NCBI GenBank assembly: GCA_963768415.1
Contig: CAVYHX010000047.1
Span: forward strand, 1 to 23,538
DNA: 23,538 nt
Direction: 5' to 3'
From: CAVYHX01 sp963768415
GTDB taxonomy: Bacteria; Pseudomonadota; Gammaproteobacteria; UBA9214
In this document: positions 1-8,577 of the stretch, one piece after another
How the letters are laid out: each line of letters begins with the position of its first letter
How positions within the stretch are numbered: the first letter of the stretch is position 1
Notes under the pieces: model-generated
Database searches by the model: none
The model's input: the letters and a program-made list of their open reading frames with translations, nothing else
What the model was told of the DNA's origin: nothing
Translations under genes and position numbers: made by a program

Positions 1-1470
1 GCCTGTATGAAAAGGAACGCAAACGAAAACCGCTGGAACAGATCCTGGCGGAAAATGCGGCAAGACATCAAAATCGAAACGATACAGGCGCAGGTCAGGG
101 ACCCGCGCAGTGGCGGTGCCGGTGTCGCTACCATTGCATTCAGTGTGGGTTTCGCCGGTGAACACCCGCAACTCGTCCAGAAGGTGGCCAGCGAACTGAC
201 ATCATTGTATTTAAACGAGAATCTGAAGACCCGCACCGAAAAAACAGCAGAAACCTATGATTTTCTGACGGCCGAGGCCGACCGGCTAAACGCTGAAATC
301 ATGCGCCTGGATATTGCCTTGTCTGACTTCAAGGAGAAAAATATCAACCTTCTTCCCGAGTCAAGGAGTCTGATAGAGGATCAGAAGCGGCGCACGGAAA
401 GTGAAATCGGGGAAATTGACGATCAACTCCAGACATCAAAAGAAACAAAGATTTATTTACAAGGTCAGCTGGCTCTGCTGGACCCCTATGACTACTCTGG
501 GAATGATGAATCAGGCAGCATAAGCCCCGCCCAGCGGTTAAAGCTATTACGGACAAACTATATCAGTTTGTACAGCCGTTATTCTCCCGACCACCCGGAT
601 GTGATCAGCACAAAACGCGAGATCAAGGCGCTCGAGAAAGAGGTGGGTGTTGTCGACACCCAGGCTGAGCAGTTCGCCCGGCTCGATACCCTGCAACAGG
701 AACTGGTCATCGCAGAGCAGGCTTACTCCGATGAGCATCCGGACGTAAAAAGTCTGAAACGGCAGATCGCCACGCTGGAAGAAAGCATCCGCGATGCAAC
801 CCCTGCTGACGATACCACGGCAGCTGAAAATCCGGCCAATCCGGCCTACCTCAACCTGCAGTCCCAAATCGAAAGAATGGATATTCAGGACAAACTCTAC
901 CGGCAGAGACAGCAACTATTAAAAGAAAAACTTGCTGACTACGAGGACAGGTTGCTGCAATTGCCGAAAATCGAAGGTCAGTACCGCGCACTGGTACGTG
1001 CCTACGGGAACGCAACCAGTCGTTACCAGGAACTCAAGGCAAAACAGATGACGGCGGAAGTCGCCCAGTCAATGGAAAAGGAACGCAAGGGTGAAAAATT
1101 CACCCTGATCGATCCTGCCATCCTGCCGCAAGAACCTGTCAGTCCGAATCGCCCTGCGATCGTCTTTCTCAGCCTGGTGCTGGCACTGGGTGCCGGCGTG
1201 GGCGCAGCTGTCGCTGCTGAAACCCTGAACTCCGCGGTGCGGGGCACCAAGGGTGTGGCTAACATCCTGGGTGTCACACCGTTGGCGGTCATCCCCTATC
1301 TTTCCGTCGACACGGAGATAAACAGGCGGAGCACCTGGAAAAAACTTATTGTGCTTTCATTAGTTATCGGCGTAGTCGTACTGGTATTACTGGTACACTT
1401 CTTTTACTCGCCACTGGATGTCCTCTGGTTCCGCGGATTACGCAAGGCTGATAATATAGTTGGCGGATAA
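1..1470 (+). CDS. Wzz/GNVR-type polysaccharide chain-length determinant, 5' end outside window, one frame break
   Basis: Inner-membrane protein that sets polysaccharide chain length in Wzx/Wzy-type export. The 5' end, with the first membrane segment, lies before the window. Bases 3-53 read LYEKERKRKPLEQILAE in frame 3 and continue as MRQDIKIETIQAQV in frame 1, so one extra A in the AAAA run at 52-55 breaks the frame; the ATG at 7 is therefore not a real start. A long coiled coil (about 230-1100) contains two similar HPDV-type segments (about 580-640 and 730-770). A GNVR-like region ending in PQEPVSPNRPA precedes a membrane segment at about 1156-1224. A second hydrophobic stretch lies at 1339-1407, with a short tail after it. 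No kinase domain is attached; a separate CpsD-like protein follows, as in XrtA-type loci. Family call firm, specific polymer unknown. Confidence 0.85.
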   Translation, partial: ACMKRNANENRWNRSWRKMRQDIKIETIQAQVRDPRSGGAGVATIAFSVGFAGEHPQLVQKVASELTSLYLNENLKTRTEKTAETYDFLTAEADRLNAEIMRLDIALSDFKEKNINLLPESRSLIEDQKRRTESEIGEIDDQLQTSKETKIYLQGQLALLDPYDYSGNDESGSISPAQRLKLLRTNYISLYSRYSPDHPDVISTKREIKALEKEVGVVDTQAEQFARLDTLQQELVIAEQAYSDEHPDVKSLKRQIATLEESIRDATPADDTTAAENPANPAYLNLQSQIERMDIQDKLYRQRQQLLKEKLADYEDRLLQLPKIEGQYRALVRAYGNATSRYQELKAKQMTAEVAQSMEKERKGEKFTLIDPAILPQEPVSPNRPAIVFLSLVLALGAGVGAAVAAETLNSAVRGTKGVANILGVTPLAVIPYLSVDTEINRRSTWKKLIVLSLVIGVVVLVLLVHFFYSPLDVLWFRGLRKADNIVGG

Positions 1471-1917
1471 ACCGGCATCGGTTTACCGGACTTGCGGGTA
1501 TGCTGACCGAAGCATCGCTGAAATCGCCCGGGTTGCACACTGCGGAACTAATCTGGAGCGCCACCATCACAACCAACTCTGGCTCCAGATACAGCAAGCA
1601 GTAACATAGCACCGTAGCAAGCGGGTACGACTGAGCCAGATACACCTTGCTGGATTCCGCGGCCGTTTCTTATCCACCGGTTGGGCGTATCGCCACCCGC
1701 AGGTCATCCTGCTCCGGCATGACTGGCTGATTTTAAAGTATTTATCCCGCCACCCGATAGATTGCTGTAACACCGGTGTAATCCCTGCATGGCAGGTTGT
1801 ACGCGAAAGACCCCACGCGGCATCAGGATTTCTGACTGCACCGTCAGACACGATGCCTAACTATTGAAATACAAAGGCTTTATACTATCATTCCAGGTTC
1901 GTTTAGAAGTCACATTT
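1471..1917. other. 447-bp intergenic gap, no gene recognised
   Basis: This gap separates the chain-length gene from its kinase partner, which are normally close together. Both strands hold only short reading frames, the longest being a Cys/Trp/Arg-rich frame on the - strand (1567-1851) that resembles no family I know. I see no terminal repeats and none of the repeat families found elsewhere in the window. A TTGAAA at 1864-1869 and a TATACT at 1881-1886 lie only 11 bp apart, too close for a standard sigma-70 promoter. The kinase gene may nevertheless have its own promoter here. Confidence 0.5.
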
Positions 1918-2728
1918 ATGGAACGTATTAAACAGGCGCTGGAAAAGGCCCGCCAGGAACGCCAGGGCAGACAGGGCAGCTCACCTGCTCCAGCCGGTAT
2001 ACCCACCGGCCGGACAGATTCCACGCGTATCAGTCATGAACATACCCAAGCCGTTAGTCTGGATAAAGCGTTGCTGAAACAGCACCGCATCATCGCGGGA
2101 CTGGAACCCAGCGCCTACACGGAATCCTACAACCTGTTGCGGACACAGATCCTGCAGCGCTTCAAGGAGAATGACTGGAATGTGCTGGCCGTCACCAGCC
2201 CGGGAAGCGGTGAAGGTAAAACACTGACCGCCATCAACCTGGCCATCAGCATCGCCAAGGAGGTTGACTACACCGTGCTGCTGGTGGACGCCAACCTGCG
2301 CCATCCCTGGATGATGGAACAGTTCGGTATATCTGGTAGATAAAGGCCTGAGCGACTATCTGACCAGCGACATTCCGATTGCCGGGTTACTGCTGCAGCC
2401 TGACTCGATTAAACAACTGGTGCTGTTACCCGGCGGGCAGCCATTGGCCAATTCGGCCGAGATGCTGAATTCCCCGAAGATGGGGCAGCTGGTAACCGAA
2501 ATGAAATCACGTTATCCCAGCCGGATAATTATCTTCGACCTGCCGCCCGTCCATTCCTCGGCCGATGTCCTCGCCTTTTCACCCTATATCGATGCGGCCT
2601 TGCTGGTCGTCGAGGAAGGTGTCACCCAGGCGCAGGACCTGCAAGACGCCGTGGAACTGCTCAGCACGACCAATATCATCGGTACCGTGCTGAACAAGGC
2701 TGAAGTAACAAAACCCCGCCAGCAATAA
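1918..2728 (+). CDS. CpsD/Wzc-C-like tyrosine autokinase (P-loop ATPase), one frame break
   Basis: Cytoplasmic BY-kinase-type ATPase that partners the chain-length protein and controls polysaccharide export. The start is the ATG at 1918 (MERIKQALEKARQER, a typical start for this family); an upstream in-frame codon at 1864 is less likely. Visible motifs are Walker A SPGSGEGKT (residues about 94-102), Walker A' LLVDANLRHP, and Walker B IIIFDLPP near 2530-2545. The frame changes at about 2326-2338: frame 1 ends FGISGR-stop, while frame 2 continues LVDKGLSDYLTSDIP, exactly where the family has GLSDYL. Removing one base gives about 269 aa, close to normal. No C-terminal tyrosine cluster is visible; the protein ends KAEVTKPRQQ. 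The stop lies 9 bp before the next gene. Substrate and partner identity are inferred from position. Confidence 0.82.
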
Positions 2729-2737
2729 TCTGCAGCC

Positions 2738-3709
2738 ATGTACGAAGAATTCTATCACCTCAGCGAAAAGCCGTTCACCCTCCTGCCGGATCCGGGCTTT
2801 CTGTATCTGAGTGGCAAGCACAGCATGGCGCTGACGCTGCTGGAATACGGCTTGCTGAACCAGGCCGGTTTTACCGTCATCAGCGGCGATATCGGTGCCG
2901 GCAAGACGACCCTGATCCGCCACCTGCTCGATCATATGGACCAGGAGCACACGGTCGGCCTGATTTCCAATACCCATCGTGATTTCGGCGAGCTGTTGCA
3001 ATGGATCCTGCTGGCATTCAATCTCGAACATTCCAATCTGAACAAGGTCGAGATGTACCAGCGTTTCGTCGACTTCATTATCGGCGAATACGCAAACAAT
3101 CGCCGCACCGTTCTGATCGTTGACGAAGCGCAGAACATGTCGGTCGATACGCTGGAAGAGCTGCGCATGCTGTCCAATGTCAATGCGGACAAGGACCAGG
3201 CCCTGCAGGTCATACTGGTTGGCCAGCGTGAGCTGCGCGACACCCTGCGCCGCCCGGAACTGGCGCAGTTTGCGCAGCGCATTTCCGTCGATTATCACCT
3301 GGAGTCCCTGTCGGAAGAGGAAACCAGGGAATACATCCACCACCGCCTCGAAGTGGCCGGCGGCAATCCCGACCTGTTTGAACCGGCTGCCTGCAAGACC
3401 ATCCACAGCTATTGCAATGGTGTCCCCCGCCTGATCAATATTCTGTGCGACACCGCGCTCGTGTATGGCTATGCCGAGCAGAAACACACAATCGATGCCG
3501 ACCTGGTGACCGAGGTTGCCCGCGAAAAGCAGCAAGGCGGCATCTTCCCCACCTTCCAGACGGCAACGGCCGGGGCTGGTGCCAGCGCACAAAATGTCGC
3601 CCGTGAAACAGATAAAGAAGAACCCGAAGCAGGAAGCACCACCGACGCACCTGCCGGTGATGAAACCCCCGCGGCGAGCAGCACACATTTCAAATTAATC
3701 GAAAAATAA
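2738..3709 (+). CDS. ExeA-like AAA ATPase of XrtA/PEP-CTERM exopolysaccharide loci
   Basis: P-loop ATPase of 323 aa related to ExeA/GspA, most like the ATPase of XrtA (exosortase)-associated polysaccharide clusters. It starts MYEEFYHLSEKPFTLLPDP, the family's usual opening. Walker A is GDIGAGKTT (residues about 48-56), Walker B is LIVDEAQNM (about 126-134), with a sensor-like ILVGQRELR and a C-terminal helical lid containing GVPRLINILCD. The last 60 residues or so (Ala/Glu/Thr/Pro-rich) look disordered. No Shine-Dalgarno is obvious before the ATG. It is co-directional with the kinase upstream (9 bp) and galE downstream (18 bp), suggesting one operon. No frame break. Its molecular job in these loci is not well established; energising or positioning export components is an inference. 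Confidence 0.87.
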   Translation: MYEEFYHLSEKPFTLLPDPGFLYLSGKHSMALTLLEYGLLNQAGFTVISGDIGAGKTTLIRHLLDHMDQEHTVGLISNTHRDFGELLQWILLAFNLEHSNLNKVEMYQRFVDFIIGEYANNRRTVLIVDEAQNMSVDTLEELRMLSNVNADKDQALQVILVGQRELRDTLRRPELAQFAQRISVDYHLESLSEEETREYIHHRLEVAGGNPDLFEPAACKTIHSYCNGVPRLINILCDTALVYGYAEQKHTIDADLVTEVAREKQQGGIFPTFQTATAGAGASAQNVARETDKEEPEAGSTTDAPAGDETPAASSTHFKLIEK

Positions 3710-3727
3710 GCGCACCAGAAACGGTCA

Positions 3728-4713
3728 ATGGATAAACCTGTCATTCTGGTCGTCGGTGGCGCCGGTTACATCGGCTCACACATGGTGCTCGACCTGCTGC
3801 GCGCTGATTACCCCGTTGTCACCCTGGACAACCTGTCACGCGGACACCGCGACCTGGTCCCGGGCGGGGACTTCATTGAAGGTGACCTGGGTAACCCGGG
3901 CGACCTGGAAAAAGTCTTCCGGCAATATCCGGTGAAAGCGGTGATGCATTTTGCCGCCCACTCCCTGGTGGGCGAGTCGGTCGAACAGCCGCTGGCGTAT
4001 TACCGTAACAATGTGGTCAATACCGTCACGTTGCTGGAAGCCATGCAGCAGGCGGGTATAAAACATTTCATCTTTTCATCAACCGCCGCTGTCTACGGCG
4101 AGCCCGTACAGACACCGATCACCGAAGACCATCCATGCGCACCCACCAACCCCTACGGGGCAACGAAGCTGGCCGTCGAGCGTTTGCTGCATGATGTCAG
4201 TCACGCATCCGGGATGACCTTCAGCTATCCTGCGTTATTTCAATGCAGCGGGTGCAGATGCATCCGGCAAGATCGGTGAACGGCATATGCCGGAAACCCA
4301 CCTGATTCCGTTAATCCTGCAGGTTGCCACGGGACAAAGGGAATCTATCAGGATATACGGGACGGATTATCCAACCCCGGATGGCACTTGTGTGCGCGAC
4401 TACATCCATGTCAGCGACCTGACCCGGGCCCATTTGCTGGCCCTGGAGGCCCTGCTGAACGGTGGCGGAAATTCCGTCTACAACCTCGGCAACAGTACCG
4501 GTTACTCGGTGCAACAGGTCATAGAAACCGCGCGCAGTAATAACCGGTCATCCGATTCCAGCCAGCAGCGCAAACCGGCGTGCCGGCGATCCGGCCGTGT
4601 TGATCGCGGACTCCACGCGCATCCGCAAGGCCCTGGGCTGGGCTCCCCGCTACGAAGACCTGGCAGCAATCATCGAGTCCGCCTGGAACTGGCATCGGCA
4701 AGAGGCGCACTAG
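3728..4713 (+). CDS. galE: UDP-glucose 4-epimerase GalE, two frame breaks
   Basis: Interconverts UDP-glucose and UDP-galactose (or the GlcNAc/GalNAc pair), supplying sugars for the adjacent polysaccharide locus. The N-terminus has the NAD-binding VVGGAGYIGSHM; FSSTAAVYGEP carries the catalytic Ser region, and NPYGATKLAVE is the YxxxK motif. The frame breaks twice. At about 4224-4230 the family's LRYFNAAGADASGKIGERH continues in frame 3. At about 4531-4537 the C-terminus continues in frame 1 as VITGHPIPASSANRRAGDP, later RKALGWAPRYEDL, ending WNWHRQEAH-stop at 4713. Each break equals one extra base. Corrected, the protein is about 328 aa, the normal GalE length, with all motifs present, so I read it as a working gene with sequence errors; true decay is possible. 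Confidence 0.88.
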
Positions 4714-4720
4714 GCCGGGT

Positions 4721-5117
4721 ATGCCCCAGCGCAGTTACCACTCTGTGTTCCTGCTCGCCGCGCTCTGCTGGATGGGGGTCATCTATTATCTTTCCAGTCA
4801 GCACGGGACAGAAATTACCACTGCTGTTCCCGGGTCAGGACAAGCTGGCGCATCTGGTTATGTTCGGGATTCTCGGGTTCCTGTTGACCGGTGCGGTCAA
4901 GGCGGCCCGGCAGGGTTTTCGTGCCCGGTCATTCTGGTTTGTCGTCGCCCTGGTTGCGCTCTACGGGATTTCGGATGAATTGCACCAGCTGTTTGTCCCC
5001 GGCCGGTCTGCCGACATCCTTGACGTGCTGGCCGATGCGGTTGGCGGCCTGCTGGGCGCGGGGTTGATGGTACTGGTGAGCAGAATCATTCGCCGGCAAG
5101 GCGCGACGGCGGAGTGA
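4721..5117 (+). CDS. VanZ-family membrane protein, one frame break
   Basis: Small integral membrane protein of about 131 aa in the VanZ-like family. It starts MPQRSYHSVFLLAALCWMG, 7 bp after galE, so it is probably co-transcribed. The N-terminal membrane helix and IYYLSSQHGTEI are in frame 2; after about 4803-4825 the frame becomes 3 with LPLLFPGQDKLAHLVMFGI. The family signature is complete: DKLAHLVMFG, then ISDELHQLFVPGRSADILD and VLADAVGGLLG. Four hydrophobic segments are expected. The biochemical role of VanZ-like proteins outside teicoplanin resistance is unknown, and there is no sign of a glycopeptide-resistance context here. VanZ-like genes do occur in exopolysaccharide/exosortase loci, which fits this position. 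The frame break equals one extra base, as in neighbouring genes. Confidence 0.82.
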
Positions 5118-5163
5118 TTCGATACAGGTTGATTGAGAAAACCGCGGGTACGGCGCACACCCC

Positions 5164-5977
5164 CTACAAATACCGCGACCAGTCACGCCGGTCGTCGCCG
5201 AACACCAGGAAATACGGGTTCAGCAGTGAATCCTTGGTGTTGTAGCGCAGTGCCTGCATAGCGGTATCGGTCACAAAGCCACCGGCCTGCTCGACCACGC
5301 ACTGTGCGGCCGCGGTATCCCACTCGGATGTCGGACCCAGGCGCGGGTACACGTCCGCCACGCCCTCGGCAACCAGGCACAGTTTCAGCGAGCTGCCCAT
5401 CCCCACCATCTCATGATTGCCGAGCTTCTCCAGAAACCGTTCCAGTGAATCACCCCGGTGGGAGCGGCTGCCGACCACCGCAACCGGACCAGCGCCCAGC
5501 TTGCGCACATGAATGGGCTGTCGCGGCCCGTCAGCGGTCTGTTTGAAGGAACCGGCCCCGCGGCACGCCAGATACGTCACGCCACTGACCGGCACATGCA
5601 CAATACCCAGCACCGGCACGCCGGCATCGATCAGGGCGATGTTTACGGTGAACTCGCCATTGCGCTTGATGAACTCGCGCGTTCCGTCCAGCGGGTCAAC
5701 CAGCCAGTAACGCTGCCATGCAGATCGCTCGGAAAACGGCAGGCTTGGCGGACTCCTCCGAGAGCACCGGTATCTCCGGCGTCAGGCCGGCCAGCCCGTC
5801 GAGAATTGCATGATGGGACGCCATATCCGCGGCGGTCAACGGCGACTGGTCGTCCTTTTCCTGCACTGTGAAATCGCTGTTATAGATTTCAAGTATCTTC
5901 TCCCCTGCCGCCCGCGCGAGATCAGTCGCGGGGTCGAGCAGCAGACATACATCATCATTGGGTTCTTTGTCAGGCAT
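5164..5977 (-). CDS. cysQ: 3'(2'),5'-bisphosphate nucleotidase CysQ, one frame break
   Basis: Inositol-monophosphatase superfamily enzyme that hydrolyses 3'-phosphoadenosine 5'-phosphate (PAP) to AMP, removing the by-product of sulfate assimilation. The start is at 5977 (MPDKEPNDDVCLLLDP). Motifs in order are DQSPLTAADMASH, PVLSEESAK (metal-binding Glu), LVDPLDGTREFIKR (core metal motif) and SSLKLCLVAEGVADVYPR, then SEWDTAAAQCVVEQAGG (second metal motif). The frame breaks at about 5743: the first frame runs SAKPAVFRAIC and stops at about 5696, but the shifted frame reads LPFSERSAWQRYWLVDPLDGT. Removing one base gives 270 aa, near the E. coli length of about 246. The 3' end converges on the vanZ-like gene with 46 bp between stops. 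Confidence 0.88.
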
Positions 5978-6020
5978 TCCTGTTCCTTCGTCAAATAATT
6001 TATAGCGCGCCCCGAAGTGT

Positions 6021-6104
6021 CGTCATTGTGAGCGCGATGTACAAGGATGTACAAGTGCCGCGGGAGGCAGGATGCCGGAAGCGGCCAGCGCTCACACAAT
6101 GACA
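6021..6104. repeat. GTCATTG palindrome carrying a 58-bp GATGTACAAG module
   Basis: Left arm CGTCATTGTGAG (6021-6032) and right arm CTCACACAATGACA (6091-6104) are inverted copies. Between them, 6033-6090 is a 58-bp module containing the direct repeat GATGTACAAG. The same module, with about six differences, lies on the opposite strand at 22621-22678, again next to a CTCGCAATGACA arm, and a more diverged copy lies at about 17041-17096. No coding frame is supported. It sits just upstream of the cysQ start (5977), so it may be transcribed with or influence that gene. Confidence 0.75.
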
Positions 6105-6129
6105 AGACCATCTCAGTTATTCAAGGCTA

Positions 6130-6350
6130 AAAAGCTCTGATTAACCGGGCTTCCCCTGATTGAGTGGGTAACACATCAAATTAGACGAGACGCATTCTTT
6201 CTGATGGCAAGGTTGTTGGCCGAATGAATTCGGCCCTACTGTAGGGTCGAATTCATTCGACCAGCGGTGTTTCATCGATAATCTACCCACTCGATTTGGG
6301 AAAGAGTCTGATTGATTATTATCCCGTCATCCCGGCACATCAGGGCTTCC
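6130..6350. repeat. MITE-like composite with GAATTC-core palindromes
   Basis: Between inverted GAGTGGGTA (6162-6170) and TACCCACTC (6284-6292) lie two oppositely oriented core palindromes that abut. One is GGCCGAAT-GA-ATTCGGCC followed by CTAC (6218-6239). The other is TGTAG followed by GGTCGAAT-TC-ATTCGACC (6240-6262). The left flank GACGCATTC...GATGGCAAGGTTGTTG recurs at about 20750-20779, so this is a real multi-copy unit of about 131 bp. Outside it are AAGCTCTGATTAA (about 6131-6143) and, inverted, ATCAGGGCTTCC (about 6339-6350), the ends of a second repeat family. The outer end stops immediately before the stop codon of the next gene (6351). No open frame and no transposase; it would be non-autonomous. 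Confidence 0.75.
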
Positions 6351-7056
6351 TCAGTCTTCCTGCGGCACTGCACGCGGCCGAAAATAAAATTCCGTGCGCA
6401 GTTCTCCCTCGAACCAGGTGTCGACGCGCACGCGGCCGGCTTCCTCGGTGACAGTAAATCCGGATTGCGCCGCCGGCTGGCTGTGCGCCAGCTCCCAGGC
6501 CCCGGGCGGCAGAATGAACTCCAGCGTAACATGCATGGGGTAAAACCCGTCAAGAAACCTGCGCATGAACGGCCCGTTACGCACCACGAAGCCGCCATCA
6601 GCGTGTGTTCCAATCACCCGCGACTCTGCCGCGAGGCAAAGTCTGGCGCCCGGTTGCACATCCTCCAGCTGCACCGACGCGCCCTCCACCCGCGCCTGCC
6701 CGATCCCCGCGACTTCCTTTACCTGCAACTGAGCGAATACGCTCCGCATTGAACACCACCTGGGCCGCAGGCACCGCATCGAGATGGGTATGGCACTGAT
6801 AGAGCGCTGCCCAGCCATCGTCCAGACTGCGCGTTGTAATCCCGATGCGGTTGTAATGCGCATGCACAGGCCCGGACGGTGGCTGGTCAAGAAACCTGAG
6901 ATCACCCTCATTGACATGCGCCACTGCATCCGCGGCCTCCATATCCGCCCAGGCATCATCCCCGGCCACGTCCGCTGCCGTGCTCAGGCCGGTACCAGCG
7001 CTGAGTAGCAGGCCGTGCAGCAGTAGCATCTGGATGCAATTACCTATGCGTTTCAT
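6351..7056 (-). CDS. Unnamed secreted protein, one frame break
   Basis: I do not recognise a named family. The start is the ATG at 7056 (MKRIGNCIQMLLLHGLL), with GGGAATAACC just upstream. Residues 1-28 are a clear signal peptide (Lys/Arg, hydrophobic core, STAA at the end), so the product is exported to the periplasm. The mature part includes NRIGITTRSLDDGWAALYQ, CHTHLDAVPAAQVVFNAERI, then a frame break at about 6729-6737 and QLQVKEVAGIGQARVEG. It continues with GARLCLAAESR, GPFMRRFLDGFYPMHVTLEF and a beta-rich C-terminus ending RAVPQED. Corrected length is about 234 aa. It seems mostly beta-strand with two conserved-looking Cys (QCH and RLCL). The residue pattern recalls uncharacterised gammaproteobacterial proteins, but I give no function. 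The stop codon is followed at once by a repeat end. Confidence 0.7.
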
Positions 7057-7141
7057 GGTTATTCCCGGCGCTAGTGACGACCGGCGTAGCGGCATTGATC
7101 TGCTACTATATAACCACTCCCGGCCAACAGCTGCAGCAATT

Positions 7142-7800
7142 ATGGTTCCATGGCACGAAATCAGCAGTGTCTTTCTGGATATGGATGGCACCCTGCTGGA
7201 CCTGCACTTCGACAACCACTTCTGGCGTGAGCACGTCCCGTTGCGCTATGCCGAACGGCATAACCTCGATGTCGAGACGGCCAAATCAGCACTGTTCCCG
7301 AAATTCCGCGACAAGGAAGGCACCATGGACTGGTACTGTGTCGAATACTGGAGTCGTGAACTGGAACTCGATATTACCGCGCTCAAGCACGAGATCAATC
7401 ACCTGATCGCAGTCCACGATCATGTCGACGATTTTTCTGCAGCGTATCCGGGCCAGCGGCAAGCGGGTTGTCCTGATCACCAATGCCCACTCCAGAAGCC
7501 TGGACCTGAAGATGGAGGTTACCGGCCTGGCCCATGCCTTCGATGCATTGATCTGCGCACATGACATCGGTTACCCGAAAGAGGATCTGCGCTTCTGGTC
7601 CCTGCTGGGCCGGGATCGAACCGTTTGACCCCGATGCCACCCTGTTCATTGACGACAGCCCGGCGGTGCTGCGCGCGGCGCGGGAGTTCGGTATTCAGCA
7701 CATCCTTGCGGTGCGCAAACCGGACAGCAAAGCGCCGTCACGCGATATCGATGATTTCAGCGCCATTAACGGCTTTGACGAGATTATGCCGGGCGCGTGA
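7142..7800 (+). CDS. yrfG: HAD-family GMP/IMP nucleotidase YrfG, two frame breaks
   Basis: HAD-superfamily phosphatase; E. coli YrfG dephosphorylates purine nucleotides such as GMP and IMP. The start is the ATG at 7142 (MVPWHEISSVFLDMDGT). HAD motif I is FLDMDGTLLDL, motif II is VVLITNAHS, the motif III Lys is in DIGYPKEDLRFW, and motif IV is TLFIDDSPAVL. Two frame breaks are present: at the TTTTT run (about 7432-7437), where HDHVDDF should continue LQRIRASGKRVVL, and at about 7608-7618, where LLGR continues IEPFDPDATLFIDD. Each is one extra base. The corrected length is 218 aa, against about 222 in E. coli, and all catalytic residues are present. The stop TGA overlaps the first base pairs of a REP array. 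Substrate specificity is inferred from family. Confidence 0.87.
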
Positions 7801-8021
7801 TCGCGGTCAGGAGACCGCTCCTGCAAGCGGTAAATTAGAACACTGTGGGAGCGCCGACCTTCGGCGCGATGGTTACGGAAACCCATCGCGGTCAGGAGAC
7901 CGCTCCTACAGGTGGTTAATAGAACACTGTGGGAGCACCCGATTAAGCGCCGGGTGTAAACGCCGACCTGCGGCGCGATGGGTGGGCAACACCATCGCGG
8001 TCAGGCGTGGGCTTCTACGCC
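7798..8021. repeat. REP-like array filling the yrfG/ykgJ convergent gap
   Basis: Three copies of ATCGCGGTCAGG (about 7799, 7886 and 7994) alternate with two copies of ACACTGTGGGAGC (about 7841 and 7926). Hairpins are evident: GCGGTC/GACCGC and GCGCCGA/TCGGCGC. This resembles the well-known TGTAGGAGC-type REP elements of pseudomonads and relatives. The second unit differs: its loop holds CACCCG...CGGGTG, an extra small hairpin of its own. The array runs from the yrfG stop (7798-7800) to the base before the stop of the - strand Cys-cluster gene (8022-8024), so the two convergent genes share it. It probably acts as a bidirectional mRNA 3' structure. Confidence 0.8.
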
Positions 8022-8453
8022 TCACTCAGGAGCTTGTCCCTGCTGGCCGCGTATTTGTCCCAGGTCTTGAAACGCCGGTGCACATACTTGCAGCAGGGCA
8101 TCATAGCCGTCGAAAAACAGCTCGAAACCCTCTTCCGCCGGTTGATCGAACTCGCAGAAATCATTGGTGTATTCCCGGCAAATCAGCGGGCGGTCATCAT
8201 AAATACCGCAGCGGCCGTCTGACTGCAGGTGCGTACAGGTGTTGTTGATCAGCAGATACCAGCCCTCTTCATCCTTGTATGCCTGTATATCCTTGTGTGA
8301 CAGCTGCCAGAGCATATGATCGAAATCATGCATGGAGCGCGGCGTAGCCAGTTCCTCGGTGATGTAGGTGCAGCATTTTGAATTGGTGCAGAAGCCGCAC
8401 TTGTTCTCGGCAGTGATCTTGATACCAACGGGGACATTTCTGGCAATGGACAC
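8022..8453 (-). CDS. YkgJ-family cysteine-cluster protein (predicted Zn/Fe binding)
   Basis: 143-aa cytoplasmic protein with the CxxCxxxxCC arrangement of the YkgJ/UPF0153 family: CGFCTNSKCC near residues 19-28, then CTHLQSDGRCGIYDDRP, LICREY, DFCEF and a C-terminal CAPAF. These Cys residues probably bind a zinc or iron-sulfur centre; the cellular role is not established. The start is the GTG at 8453: a strong Shine-Dalgarno AAGGGAG (8460-8466) lies 6 bases away, which decides the start over later codons. No frame break. It lies between yrfG (convergent, through a REP array) and the end of the gsp operon (same strand, 124 bp apart) and probably has its own promoter. Confidence 0.85.
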   Translation of the reverse strand: MSIARNVPVGIKITAENKCGFCTNSKCCTYITEELATPRSMHDFDHMLWQLSHKDIQAYKDEEGWYLLINNTCTHLQSDGRCGIYDDRPLICREYTNDFCEFDQPAEEGFELFFDGYDALLQVCAPAFQDLGQIRGQQGQAPE

Positions 8454-8577
8454 GGGTTACTCCCTTCCCAGGTTAGTTAACGAATATGCTGCTTGGCCGG
8501 CCATGTGTAACTGCGCTTCATAGCGCCACGTGCCGGCATGCATTGTACAACATCATATGCGTTGCCACGGAGCGCCG

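Noticed and set aside
7..60. ATG at position 7 as the start of the chain-length gene
   Set aside because: The upstream frame encodes the expected KRKPLEQILAE segment that joins after a one-base break; the true start is outside the window.
1567..1851. 94-codon Cys/Trp/Arg-rich frame on the - strand in the 1471-1917 gap
   Set aside because: No ribosome binding site, family or conserved composition; probably chance.
1864..1886. TTGAAA and TATACT as a promoter for the kinase gene
   Set aside because: Spacing of 11 bp is too short for a standard promoter.
2579..3688. Long - strand reading frame (369 codons) opposite the AAA ATPase
   Set aside because: Low-complexity, no family resemblance and fully antisense to a clear gene; a by-product of GC-rich codon use.
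4721..5117. VanZ-like gene as an antibiotic resistance determinant
   Set aside because: No vanA/H/X/S/R neighbours; VanZ-like proteins are widespread in envelope loci.
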